Shown in pieces: positions 31,694 through 39,347 of a stretch of DNA of 39,779 nt. The stretch lies in assembly GCF_001571365.1 (NCBI RefSeq), contig NZ_BCTQ01000048.1:1-39779 (forward strand). Reading direction: 5' to 3'. The notes beneath the pieces are model-generated. The model worked only from the letters and a program-made list of their open reading frames with translations. It ran no database searches and had not been told where the DNA came from. Position numbers and translations under genes: made by a program. How positions within the stretch are numbered: the stretch's first letter is position 1; each line of letters begins with the position of its first letter. Origin of the DNA: Achromobacter denitrificans NBRC 15125 (GTDB taxonomy: Bacteria > Pseudomonadota > Gammaproteobacteria > Burkholderiales > Burkholderiaceae_B).

Positions 31694-33451
31694 TCAGAAG
31701 TACCGCGTGGCGCGCAGCCAGAATCGCGGTTCTGCCCGTGGGCCGCTGTGTTCGTCTTCTTTCTGGATGGGCCAGGCCATGGCCGCCATCACCTGGTGCC
31801 GCGGGCCGGATTGGGTCAGGCTCAGCCCGGCGGCGGACAGCCGCCGGGTGTTGCGGGCGTCGTTCCAGGGGCGCCGGTTCACGGTGACGCGGCCGGCGTC
31901 GGCGAATGCGGCCAATTGCAGGCCCGGCATGGGCAGATAGCGCAGCTCCGCGGTGGCCTGCCAGCCCTGGTCGCCGCTGGCCTCGCCATTGGCGAAGGCG
32001 CGCACGCCATAGGGGCCGCCCAGGCTGAATTCCTCGGAGCCGTCCAGGTTCCGGGTGGCCAGCTGGCCGTTGACCTGGGCGTACAGCGTGAAAGGCCCGG
32101 GCAGGTTCTGCTGGCGCAGCAGCGTCAGGTTGGCCTTGCCGAAGCCGCCCGCGCTTTGCGTATAGGCCTGGTCGACGGCGCGCAGGCGCGCGCTGTCCAG
32201 CCGCAGCGATCCCCATCCGTAGGACAGGAGCGCGGCGCTGCGTCCGCCGCCGAACAGCCCGTCTTCGCCGCTGGCCGTCAGGGAGGCGGTGGCGATTTGC
32301 ACGCGCTTGCCGTCGCGGACGGAAAACACGTCCATCGCGTCGCTCAGGCGCTTGTCTTCGTATGTCAGCTGCGCGCGCAGCTGGAACTGGCGTCCGTAGA
32401 CCAGGGGCTGCTCGACGAAAAAGCCCGTGGTGCGCGCGGTCCCGTGCGCCTCCAGGATGTCGAACTCGCGGCCCAACGCATAGCGCATGTGCGACACGTT
32501 CATGCCCAGGCGGGTCAGCGCGGGCCCCACGGGCACGCGATAGGCCGCCTGGTAGTAGCGCTGGCGCCCGTCGCTGGCCAGGAGGCGCAGGCCGAGCTGG
32601 TCTCCCAGGCGCAAGGGGCTGTCGATGTCCAGGTTGCCGCTCAGGCGGTATTCGCCGGTGTAGTAGCCGCCGAAGTTGTCGGCCTCGATGCTGCCGGTTG
32701 CCAGCGGCGTGGGCGCGGCGTCGACGCGCAGCGTGGTCGATCCTGGCGCGGCGCCGGGGCGCAGCGTGCCCTGCACCGCGGCGCCGGGCAGCTCGTTCAG
32801 GGCTTGCAGGCGGCTTTCCAGGCGGTCGATGTGCACCGCGTCGCCGGCCTTCAGGGCCGACAGCCCCCGGCGCAGCACCGCGTCGTCGACGCGGGAGCGG
32901 TTGTCGAGCGTGATGTCGTCATACACGCCTTCCTGCACGGCGATCGTCACCACGCCGTCTTCGATTTCCTGGGGCGGCAGGTAGGCTCGCGCCAGCAGGT
33001 AGCCGCGGTCCTGGTAGTAGCGGGTGATGCGGTCGGCCGCGGCGCGCAGGCCGTCCAGGTCTTGTTCGGTGCCGATGAGGTCCGCCAGCAAGGCCTGCAG
33101 CGCCGCCTCGTCGTAGAGGCGGTTGCCGGTAAGGATGAATCGGCGCAGACGCAGGAGGGAGCCGCCGCGGTCGCCGGTGGCCGAGGGGGAGGCGGGCGGC
33201 GTGGCGGAATCGTCCAGCATCGGGCGCGAGGGCCGCGGCGAGGCGGCCGGCATCGTGTTCTCGATATTGCGCATCGACCGGCCCGCGTCGGGAATCTGGG
33301 CGCGGACCGCGGGCGGCCCGGCGCACAGCAGCAGGCAGGCCAGGCCGGCGCGCAGGCGGCGCCGGGCCGGCTGGAAGGGCGGGGGAAGCGGCGCTGCGGG
33401 GGTGACGGGATGCGGTGCGGAACGCGTCGCGGCAAGAGGGCGAAACAACAT
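31694..33451 (-). CDS. TpsB outer-membrane transporter (FhaC/ShlB family)
   Basis: A 585-residue outer-membrane protein. A long N-terminal signal region ends near PPAVRAQIP (about residue 51). A Pro/Ser-rich linker leads to two POTRA domains (LRRFILTGNRLYDEAALQALLADLIG, then GVVTIAVQEGVYDDITLDNRSRVDDAVLRRGLSAL, both by their ends). A 16-strand barrel follows, with the loop-6 motif GPYGVRAFANGE in place of the usual VRGY, and a C-terminal phenylalanine (RYF) for barrel assembly. It recognises the TPS domain of TpsA and secretes it. It is the first gene of the tpsB-tpsA pair. Confidence 0.93.
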   Translation of the reverse strand: MLFRPLAATRSAPHPVTPAAPLPPPFQPARRRLRAGLACLLLCAGPPAVRAQIPDAGRSMRNIENTMPAASPRPSRPMLDDSATPPASPSATGDRGGSLLRLRRFILTGNRLYDEAALQALLADLIGTEQDLDGLRAAADRITRYYQDRGYLLARAYLPPQEIEDGVVTIAVQEGVYDDITLDNRSRVDDAVLRRGLSALKAGDAVHIDRLESRLQALNELPGAAVQGTLRPGAAPGSTTLRVDAAPTPLATGSIEADNFGGYYTGEYRLSGNLDIDSPLRLGDQLGLRLLASDGRQRYYQAAYRVPVGPALTRLGMNVSHMRYALGREFDILEAHGTARTTGFFVEQPLVYGRQFQLRAQLTYEDKRLSDAMDVFSVRDGKRVQIATASLTASGEDGLFGGGRSAALLSYGWGSLRLDSARLRAVDQAYTQSAGGFGKANLTLLRQQNLPGPFTLYAQVNGQLATRNLDGSEEFSLGGPYGVRAFANGEASGDQGWQATAELRYLPMPGLQLAAFADAGRVTVNRRPWNDARNTRRLSAAGLSLTQSGPRHQVMAAMAWPIQKEDEHSGPRAEPRFWLRATRYF

Positions 33452-33858
33452 GAACTCGCTGCCGTCCGCGTGGACGGATCCTATTTTTTCCGGGCAAACG
33501 GGACCTGCCCGCGCCGGTTGTTAAGCTGGGTGTCGGACCCACAAACTATAGGTAGCGAGGTGAACGGAAGATTTAGTAATTGTCCGAATTAACGCAGCAA
33601 GTATTCCTAAAACGTAGAAGCATGGATCGCTGGAAGCGCGCCTGCCTCGGCGGCGCCGCATCCCTTGCCGGCGTTGCGCTTGCGGCTCGCCCGAAGGCTT
33701 TTTTTCCGCTTGCGGCCGCGTTGCGCGGCGCCGTCGGGCAGGCTGTTTTGAGCCGTTTCCGGCCGGGACTGTCGTTTAGAATTTCCTGCAGGCATGGCCA
33801 AGGCAGGCAGTGCAAAACAAGGCGCTTGCTTCCTGGCGTCCGATCTGTGGGAGTGAAG
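33452..33858. promoter_or_regulatory. Divergent tpsB / response-regulator intergenic region
   Basis: This 407-base gap lies between tpsB and the regulator. It holds GATTTAG (33570-33576) and TATTCCTAAAA (33602-33612), which shares the octamer TTCCTAAA with the fimbrial upstream region and resembles RcsB half-sites. A frame continuous with the regulator is open from 33580, but its Arg/Ala-rich product has no response-regulator features, so I treat it as leader. No other gene is visible. Confidence 0.5.
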
Positions 33859-34515
33859 GTGTCCGATCTCAGCATACGTGTAGCGATTGCAGACGATCAT
33901 CCTGTGGTGCTGCGGGGCCTGGCTTCCGAACTGGAGCGCAACCCCGCGATACGTCTCGTCGGACAGGCAACCGACTCCACCGAACTGATCGCCCTGCTGG
34001 ACAGGAATTCCTGCGACGTGCTCGTGCTGGACTACGCGATGCCCGGCGGCAGCCATGGCGATGGCCTGGTGCTGATCTCCCATCTGCGCCGCCGCTGGCT
34101 CGACCTGCGCGTGGTGCTCTACACGATGGTCGACAATCCCGCGCTTCTGCTTGCGATCGTCAAGCACGGGGTCAAGGCCGTGGTCAGCAAATCGGATTCG
34201 ATGTCGCGGCTGGTCGACGGCGTCTATGCCGCGCACGGCGGCCGCCGGTACTACTCGCCGCTCATCAAGGACATGCTGCTGGAAACCATGATGGTGGCCG
34301 AAACCGACAGGCTCACGCCCCGCGAGGCCGAGATCGTGCGGCTGTTCTGCGCGGGCGGCACCATCACCGAAATCGCCGAGCGCCTGCATCGCAGCGTCCA
34401 GACCGTCAGCACCCAGAAGCGCAGCGCCATGCGCAAGCTGGGCGTGAGCCGCGACGTCGATCTCATCAAGCTGTTCAGCGACATCCCGCAGAAGACGCAG
34501 GCCGCGCAGGGCTGA
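33859..34515 (+). CDS. RcsB-like NarL/LuxR-family response regulator
   Basis: A 218-residue two-domain regulator. The receiver domain has the acidic pair D12/D13 in IADDHPVVLRG, the phosphoacceptor D58 in VLVLDYAMPGG, T89 and K111, each offset by two from RcsB of enteric bacteria. The segments DSTELI, HGDGLVLI and DNPALLLAI also match RcsB. The C-terminal LuxR-type helix-turn-helix is RLTPREAEIVRLF...ITEIAERLHRSVQTVSTQKRSAMRKLGV. I chose the GTG at 33859, preceded by GGGAG; GTG at 33853 is possible. No sensor kinase is adjacent. It lies beside the tps genes and near the fimbrial operon, suggesting control of surface adhesins. Confidence 0.9.
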   Translation: MSDLSIRVAIADDHPVVLRGLASELERNPAIRLVGQATDSTELIALLDRNSCDVLVLDYAMPGGSHGDGLVLISHLRRRWLDLRVVLYTMVDNPALLLAIVKHGVKAVVSKSDSMSRLVDGVYAAHGGRRYYSPLIKDMLLETMMVAETDRLTPREAEIVRLFCAGGTITEIAERLHRSVQTVSTQKRSAMRKLGVSRDVDLIKLFSDIPQKTQAAQG

Positions 34516-34659
34516 ACGCGGCCCGGCGCTTCCTTTCCGCCTGCCGCGGCGAAGCCGACCCCTCCCTCTCATCGTCCCCATCGTCCTGTTGCTTGCGCTG
34601 GCTGGCGCCACGGGCACATCTTGACCCTGCTTCAACGCCTGCATTATTCTTGTTCTTTA

Positions 34660-34694
34660 TTAAGGAACCTTAGTTCCTTTTTTCGGAACTTAAT
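34660..34694 (+). promoter_or_regulatory. Triple GGAAC half-site operator before the IclR gene
   Basis: AAGGAAC (34662-34668) and GTTCCTT (34673-34679) form a perfect dyad with the centre CTTA. A third half-site GGAAC (34685-34689) pairs with the second in a further dyad, GTTCC-N7-GGAAC. The set lies directly before the ATG at 34695, in an AT-rich patch. IclR-family operators are often such GGAA/TTCC dyads, so autorepression by the following gene is likely. Confidence 0.6.
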
Positions 34695-35462
34695 ATGAGC
34701 ATATTGGATGGCGTGCAGCGCGTGCTGGGGCTGTACGCGGACGGGGCGACGGAGCTGAGCTTCACGGACGTGGCGGCGCGCCTGGCGCTGCCCAAGAGCA
34801 GCGCGTCGCGCCTGCTCAACCAGATGCTGAACTACGGCCTGCTGGACCAGGATGCCGCCACGCGCCGCTACCGGCCGGGCGCGTTGCTGGCCCGGGTGGC
34901 GCGCGTCGGCATGGCCGCGACCCCGCTCGATGACGCCTGTCGCGTGGTGCTCGCCCGTCTGTCGGACGACAGCGGCCTCACCGCCTATCTTTCCACCCTG
35001 AACCAGCGTGAAACCGTGGTGCTGCAGCGCCTCAACGGCTCGCATCCGGTTCAGGTGCTGTCGCCGCCGGGGTCGCGCCGCGCCGCCTCGGGCACGGCCA
35101 TGGGCCGGGCGCTGCTGTCGCGCCTGAGCGAAGCCGAATTCGAGGCGCTTTACGGCGCCGACGCGGACCAGCCGCTGCCCGTCGAAGGGCGGGATTGCCC
35201 CGCCACCGTCGGCGAACTGGCGCGCCTGGTCGCGCGGATCCGCGCCGACCGTTGCGCCGTCGCCATCGACCAGGCCATGCCCGGCATCGGCGCGGTGGCC
35301 GCCGCGCTGCGCGATCCCGCCACGGGCGAGCTGCGCGGCCTGTGCCTGTCCTTCGTGTCCTTCCAGGCCGACGCCGATCGCGTCGCGCGGCTGCGCGAAT
35401 CCGTGCTGCAGCAGGTGGGGGCGCTGGGGCGCGAAGTGAACGATCCCTACTGGCTTGCCTGA
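34695..35462 (+). CDS. IclR-family transcriptional regulator
   Basis: A 255-residue regulator. The N-terminal winged helix is SILDGVQRVLGLY...LSFTDVAARLALPKSSASRLLNQMLNYGLLDQD (by its parts), and a C-terminal effector domain follows, with SGTAMGRALLSRL and AIDQAMPGIGAVAAALRDPATGELRGLCLSF (by its ends) as in other IclR proteins. The start at 34695 is within the AT-rich operator and has only GGAAC as a possible ribosome site. It is 30 bases upstream of the dipeptidase gene on the same strand, so it probably heads and controls the dipeptidase / DUF1177 / AroM / Bug cluster. Confidence 0.92.
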   Translation: MSILDGVQRVLGLYADGATELSFTDVAARLALPKSSASRLLNQMLNYGLLDQDAATRRYRPGALLARVARVGMAATPLDDACRVVLARLSDDSGLTAYLSTLNQRETVVLQRLNGSHPVQVLSPPGSRRAASGTAMGRALLSRLSEAEFEALYGADADQPLPVEGRDCPATVGELARLVARIRADRCAVAIDQAMPGIGAVAAALRDPATGELRGLCLSFVSFQADADRVARLRESVLQQVGALGREVNDPYWLA

Positions 35463-35492
35463 ATCTCCATCCTCCCTTACGGAAATCCCTAG

Positions 35493-36197
35493 ATGAATCT
35501 CCTGCTTCTCAGCAATTCCAGCAGCGATGCCGGCTACCTGACGCATGCCTTGCCCGACATCCGCGAGCTGGTCGCGTCGCTGCCGCAAGGCGCGTCCGCC
35601 GTCTTCGTGCCTTTTGCCGGCGTGACCCGCGGTTGGGACGACTACACCGCGCTGGTGGCATCTGCGCTGGCCGATACCGGCCTGGACATCCAGGGCCTGC
35701 ACCGCGCCGCGGATCCGGCGGCCGCCCTGGAAAGCGCCGCCCTCATCATCGTGGGCGGCGGCAATACCTTCAACCTGCTGGGGCAGCTGCGCCGCCAGGG
35801 GCTGCTCGACGTCGTGGCGCGCTGCGTGCGCCAGGGCGCGGCCTACCTGGGATGGAGCGCCGGATCGAACCTGGCCTGCCCGAGCATCTGCACCACCAAC
35901 GACATGCCCATCACGGACCCGGAGGGCTTCGACGCGTTGGGCCTGCTGTCTTTCCAGATCAATCCGCACTACACCAATGCCCATCCGCCCGGACACCGCG
36001 GCGAGACCCGCGCGCAGCGCCTGGCGGAGTTCTGCGCGCTGAACCCCGAGATGCCCGTCCTGGGCCTGCCGGAAGGCGCCGGGCTGCGCGTGCGCGCAGA
36101 ACGCATCACCCTGATCGGGCCGCATGACGCGCCGCTGTTCCTGGGCCAGGAAGAACCGCGCGCCTTCCGTCCGGGCCTGCTGGAGATCCCGGCATGA
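35493..36197 (+). CDS. pepE: Dipeptidase E (peptidase S51, aspartyl dipeptidase)
   Basis: A 234-residue peptidase. The nucleophile S122 is in the elbow YLGWSAGSNLACP. D137 in TTNDMPIT and H159 in QINPHYTNAH follow, matching the Ser120-Asp135-His157 triad of Salmonella PepE with an offset of two. The family cleaves dipeptides with N-terminal aspartate in the cytoplasm and is not inhibited like ordinary serine peptidases. It overlaps the DUF1177 gene as ATGA (36194-36197). In this cluster it may act on an imported Asp- or isopeptide-type dipeptide, which is an inference. Confidence 0.93.
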   Translation: MNLLLLSNSSSDAGYLTHALPDIRELVASLPQGASAVFVPFAGVTRGWDDYTALVASALADTGLDIQGLHRAADPAAALESAALIIVGGGNTFNLLGQLRRQGLLDVVARCVRQGAAYLGWSAGSNLACPSICTTNDMPITDPEGFDALGLLSFQINPHYTNAHPPGHRGETRAQRLAEFCALNPEMPVLGLPEGAGLRVRAERITLIGPHDAPLFLGQEEPRAFRPGLLEIPA

Positions 36198-37123
36198 AGC
36201 AGGTCATCGACACCATCGAACTCCTGTCCTCGGCCCACGTGACGGGCGTGGCGGTGGCCCGCCAGCTGCGCGACGCCGGCAACTGCGAAGTGGAAGTGAC
36301 CCGGCTTGAGCGCGACGGCGCCGCCACGGAGTTTCTGTCCATCGTCATTCCGGGCGCCGACGAGGCCGCGCCGCAACTGGGCATCGTCGGCCGCCTGGGC
36401 GGCATCGGCGCGCGCCCCGCCGTCACCGGCCTGGTGTCCGACAGCGATGGCGCGGTGGTCGCCATCGCCGCGGCGTTCAAGCTGATGGCCATGGCGCGGC
36501 AGGGCGACGTCCTGCCCGGGACGGTGCGCATCCGCACGCACATCTGCCCGCGCGCCGGCACGCGCCCGCACCATCCGGTGCCGATGATGCGTTCGCCGTT
36601 CCCCATGCGCGAGATGATGTCGCACGAAGTCGATCCGCGCATGGACGCGATCCTGTCGGTGGACACCACGCGCGGCAACCGCCTCGTCAACAGGCGCGGC
36701 GTGGCGCTGACGCCCGTGGCCAGGCAGGGCTATCTGCTGCGCATCCCGGAAACCATGCTGGACGTGATGGGCTGGGTGAGCGGCGAATTGCCCGTGACCC
36801 TGCCGCTGACCACGCAGGACATCACCCCCTACGAAAACGGCTTGTGGCACGTGAACTCGCTGATGCAGCCCGCGATCGTCACGGATGCCCCGGTGGTGGG
36901 CGTGGCGCTGACCGCGCAGACGACCGTGCCGGGCTGCGCCACCGGCGTCACCAACGCGGTCGACGCCGACGTCGCCATGCGCTTCTGCATCGAGATCGCC
37001 AAGCTGTTCGGGCAAGGCGCCATGACCTTCTCGGACGACGCCGAATGGGCGGCGCTGCAGGCCCGCTACGGTTCCATGGCGCACCTGCAGACCGTGGGCC
37101 GCGAACCCGGGGGCGCCGCATGA
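36194..37123 (+). CDS. DUF1177 family protein
   Basis: A 309-residue protein of DUF1177, a family without an established function that I know of. Conserved-looking polar segments are GTVRIRTHICPRAGTRPHHPVPMM (by its ends), the MMSHEVDPRMDAILSVDTTRGNRL stretch and TVPGCATGVTNAVDADVAM. The clustered His, Asp and Glu residues could bind a metal. There is no signal peptide or membrane segment, so it is cytoplasmic. It is coupled by ATGA overlaps to both pepE and the AroM-type gene, so the three products are probably made in similar amounts and act in one pathway. Confidence 0.88.
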   Translation: MKQVIDTIELLSSAHVTGVAVARQLRDAGNCEVEVTRLERDGAATEFLSIVIPGADEAAPQLGIVGRLGGIGARPAVTGLVSDSDGAVVAIAAAFKLMAMARQGDVLPGTVRIRTHICPRAGTRPHHPVPMMRSPFPMREMMSHEVDPRMDAILSVDTTRGNRLVNRRGVALTPVARQGYLLRIPETMLDVMGWVSGELPVTLPLTTQDITPYENGLWHVNSLMQPAIVTDAPVVGVALTAQTTVPGCATGVTNAVDADVAMRFCIEIAKLFGQGAMTFSDDAEWAALQARYGSMAHLQTVGREPGGAA

Positions 37124-37827
37124 GCGCGCATCCGCGGCGGCGCGTGGCGTTCTTCACCATCGGGCAATCGCCGCGCAGCGACGTGGTGCCCGAGATGGCG
37201 CCGCTCCTGGGCGAGCGCGTGCGCATCGACGAGTTCGGCGCGCTCGACGGCCTGGACGCGGCGGCGCTTGCCGCCATGGCGCCGCGCCCGGGCGAGTACC
37301 GCTACGCCACGCGGCTGCGCGACGGATCGCAGATCGAACTGGACGCGGCCGCCGCCGAGGCCCGGCTGGCCGAAGTCATGGCCCAGGCCGAAGTCATGGC
37401 CCAGGCCGATGCCGCGGGCTACGACGCGCTGGTGCCGCTGTGCACGGGCACGGCCATCGCGCCGATGCGCACCCTGGTGGTCGAGCCGCAGCAGGTCGTC
37501 GATCACCTGGTCGCCGGGCTGGCGGAGCATTGCCGCAAGGTGGGGCTGGTGGTGCCGCTGGAGGCGCAGGTCGACGCCTTCCACATGGTGGTGCCCTTGT
37601 CTTGCGAAAGCCAGGTCGTCCATGCCTCGCCCTACGAGGCAGACCCCGGGCAGGCCGAGCGCAATTTCGCGCGGGCGGGCAGGGAGCTGGCGTCCTGCGA
37701 TCTGATCGTCATGCATTGCATGGGCTATGCCGAGCGCATGCGCGCGGCCGTGGCGCAGGCCGCGGGCCGCCCCGTGTTGCTGTCGAACCGCATGGTGGCG
37801 CGCACGCTCGCGCAGATACTGGAATAA
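37120..37827 (+). CDS. AroM-family protein (Asp/Glu racemase superfamily)
   Basis: A 235-residue AroM-type protein. The N-terminal FFTIGQSPRSDVVPEM is the AroM signature. Two cysteines sit where Asp/Glu/hydantoin racemases carry their catalytic pair: C108 in PLCTGTA and C200 in VMHCMGYAERMR. Amino-acid racemase or related chemistry is therefore plausible, though AroM itself has no proven reaction that I can cite. An 18-base tandem duplication gives the local repeat AEVMAQ-AEVMAQ at about residues 85-96. The start overlaps the DUF1177 stop as ATGA. Confidence 0.88.
   Translation: MSAHPRRRVAFFTIGQSPRSDVVPEMAPLLGERVRIDEFGALDGLDAAALAAMAPRPGEYRYATRLRDGSQIELDAAAAEARLAEVMAQAEVMAQADAAGYDALVPLCTGTAIAPMRTLVVEPQQVVDHLVAGLAEHCRKVGLVVPLEAQVDAFHMVVPLSCESQVVHASPYEADPGQAERNFARAGRELASCDLIVMHCMGYAERMRAAVAQAAGRPVLLSNRMVARTLAQILE
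37371..37406 (+). repeat. In-frame 18-base tandem duplication inside the AroM-type gene
   Basis: CGAAGTCATGGCCCAGGC occurs twice exactly, back to back. It adds six residues to a predicted helix ahead of the first catalytic-type cysteine. The perfect identity suggests a recent event. Confidence 0.9.
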
Positions 37828-37943
37828 CGCCGCCGGAGCGATCCCGCGACCTCGCCGCGCCTGGCAATCCGGCGCGGCCGGGGCGGGCGAGCGGCGAGAG
37901 GAGACGAGGTCATCTCCGTCAAACGATTATTGGGAGTGTTTTC

Positions 37944-38927
37944 ATGATTAGCCGTACTTTGCACCGCGCCGCTGGCGCTCTGTTCGCCGTTTCCGCCCTG
38001 GCGGCCACGCCGGCCCTGGCCGCCGATGCCTGGAAGCCTTCCAAGCCCGTGCGGCTGCTGGTGGGCTTCGCGCCCGGCGGCTCGGCCGACACGCTGGCGC
38101 GCCTCTTGGCCGAGCCGCTGTCGCAGCGCCTGGGCCAGCCCGTCGTCGTCGAAAACCTGGCCGGCGCCGGCGGCAACATCATGGCCTATCGCCTGAGCCA
38201 GTCGTCCGCCGACGGCTATACCATCGGCATCGCCGCGGCCGGCTCCATGGCCATCACCCACGTCCTGAATCCCAAGGGCACGAACTACAAGCCCGCCGAC
38301 TTCACCCCGATCACGCTGGCCGCGGTGCAGCCCAACGTGGTCATCGTGAACAAGGACGTGCCGGCCAACAACCTCGCCGAACTGAAGGAATACTTCCAGA
38401 AGACGCCGAGCGCCACCTACGGCACGGCGGGCGTGGGCATTTCCAACCACCTGATCGCGGAAACCATGCTGTACAAGCTGGGCGTGAAGGTGCCGCATGC
38501 GGCCTACCGCGGCGCGGCCCCCGTCATCACCGACCTGCTGGGCGGCCACATCGCGATGACGATGGACAACATCTCCACCGCCGCGCCGCTGGCGTTGCAA
38601 GGCAAGGTGAAGGCCATCGGCGTCGCCTCGCTCAAGCGCGCGCCCCAGCTGCCCGACGTGCCCACGCTGGACGAGCAGGGCCTGAAGGGCTTCGACATGC
38701 CCACCTGGCAAGGCGTGTTCGCGCCGGCCGGCCTGCCCGCCGACGTGCTGGCCGCCTACTACGCCGCGCTGCAGGACGTGCTGAAGCAGCCCGCGCTGAT
38801 CGAGAAGATGGCCGGCCTGGGTTCCGAGCCGGTCACCGGCATGACGCCCGAGCAGTTCGGCCAGTTCCTGGAAAAGGATCGCCAGCAATGGGCCGACATC
38901 GTCAAGGCGGCGAACATCAGCCTGTAG
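37944..38927 (+). CDS. Bug-family periplasmic solute-binding receptor
   Basis: A 327-residue secreted receptor. The signal peptide ends at ATPALAADAW (about residue 27). The Bug signature follows as KPSKPVRLLVGFAPGGSADTLARLL, VVVENLAGAGGNIMAYRL and SADGYTIGIAAAGSM. GGGAG at 37932-37936 precedes the ATG. It lies 116 bases after the AroM-type gene, on the same strand, and probably imports or senses the substrate of the dipeptidase / DUF1177 / AroM pathway. No TctAB membrane genes are visible before the window ends. Its stop codon TAG (38925-38927) lies inside the first base pairs of the BIME-like repeat. Confidence 0.93.
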   Translation: MISRTLHRAAGALFAVSALAATPALAADAWKPSKPVRLLVGFAPGGSADTLARLLAEPLSQRLGQPVVVENLAGAGGNIMAYRLSQSSADGYTIGIAAAGSMAITHVLNPKGTNYKPADFTPITLAAVQPNVVIVNKDVPANNLAELKEYFQKTPSATYGTAGVGISNHLIAETMLYKLGVKVPHAAYRGAAPVITDLLGGHIAMTMDNISTAAPLALQGKVKAIGVASLKRAPQLPDVPTLDEQGLKGFDMPTWQGVFAPAGLPADVLAAYYAALQDVLKQPALIEKMAGLGSEPVTGMTPEQFGQFLEKDRQQWADIVKAANISL

Positions 38928-39107
38928 GATGGGTGGAGCGCGAGAGTTCTTAAGCTAGAAAACCGCCCTCCAGCGCGCCAAACCCATGCGGCCATGGGCA
39001 GATTGTGCCTGGCATCGACTGGAAAACAACCGATTGCGGCAGCATGGGTTACGCGCGTTGGATACTTGAGTTCTTGCCCAGGAACTGCCGCGCTTCACCC
39101 ATCCTAC
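38924..39107. repeat. BIME-like palindromic repeat, copy 1 (intact)
   Basis: This unit of about 184 bases has inverted ends GTAGGATGGGT (38924-38934) and ACCCATCCTAC (39097-39107). Inside are two further inverted elements, AAACCCATGCGGCC and GCATGGGTTACGCGCG. The whole reads as two REP-like hairpins joined by a spacer. It begins within the last codon region of the Bug gene and supplies that gene's stop codon. Confidence 0.85.
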
Positions 39108-39123
39108 GCCTGCCCTGCAGAAC

Positions 39124-39347
39124 GCGGCGAACATCAGCCGTAGGATGGGTGGAGCGCGAGAATTCGTAGGATGGGTGGAGCGCGAGAATTCTTAAGTGAG
39201 AACCCCGCCCTCCAGCGCGCGAAACCCATGCGGCCGTAGGCAGATTGTGCCTGGCCTCGACTAGAAAACAACCGATTGCGGCAGCATGGGTTACGCGCGC
39301 TGGATACTTGAGTTCTTGCCCAGGAACTGCCGCGCTTCACCCATCCT
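39124..39347. repeat. BIME-like palindromic repeat, copy 2, with duplicated head, interrupted by IS110
   Basis: Positions 39124-39139 repeat the last 16 bases of the Bug gene (GCGGCGAACATCAGCC). The first 26 bases of the repeat then occur twice in tandem (39140-39165 and 39166-39191), and the rest follows copy 1 closely to 39347 (CATCCT). Copy 1 continues with AC; here the sequence changes to TGTATGG, the start of the IS element. The copies differ at scattered positions, so the duplication is not brand new. Confidence 0.82.

Noticed and set aside
33580..33858. N-terminal extension of the RcsB-like regulator
   Set aside because: The frame is open, but the extra residues are Arg/Ala-rich and unlike any receiver domain. 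A GTG with a GGGAG site at 33859 gives the normal N-terminus.
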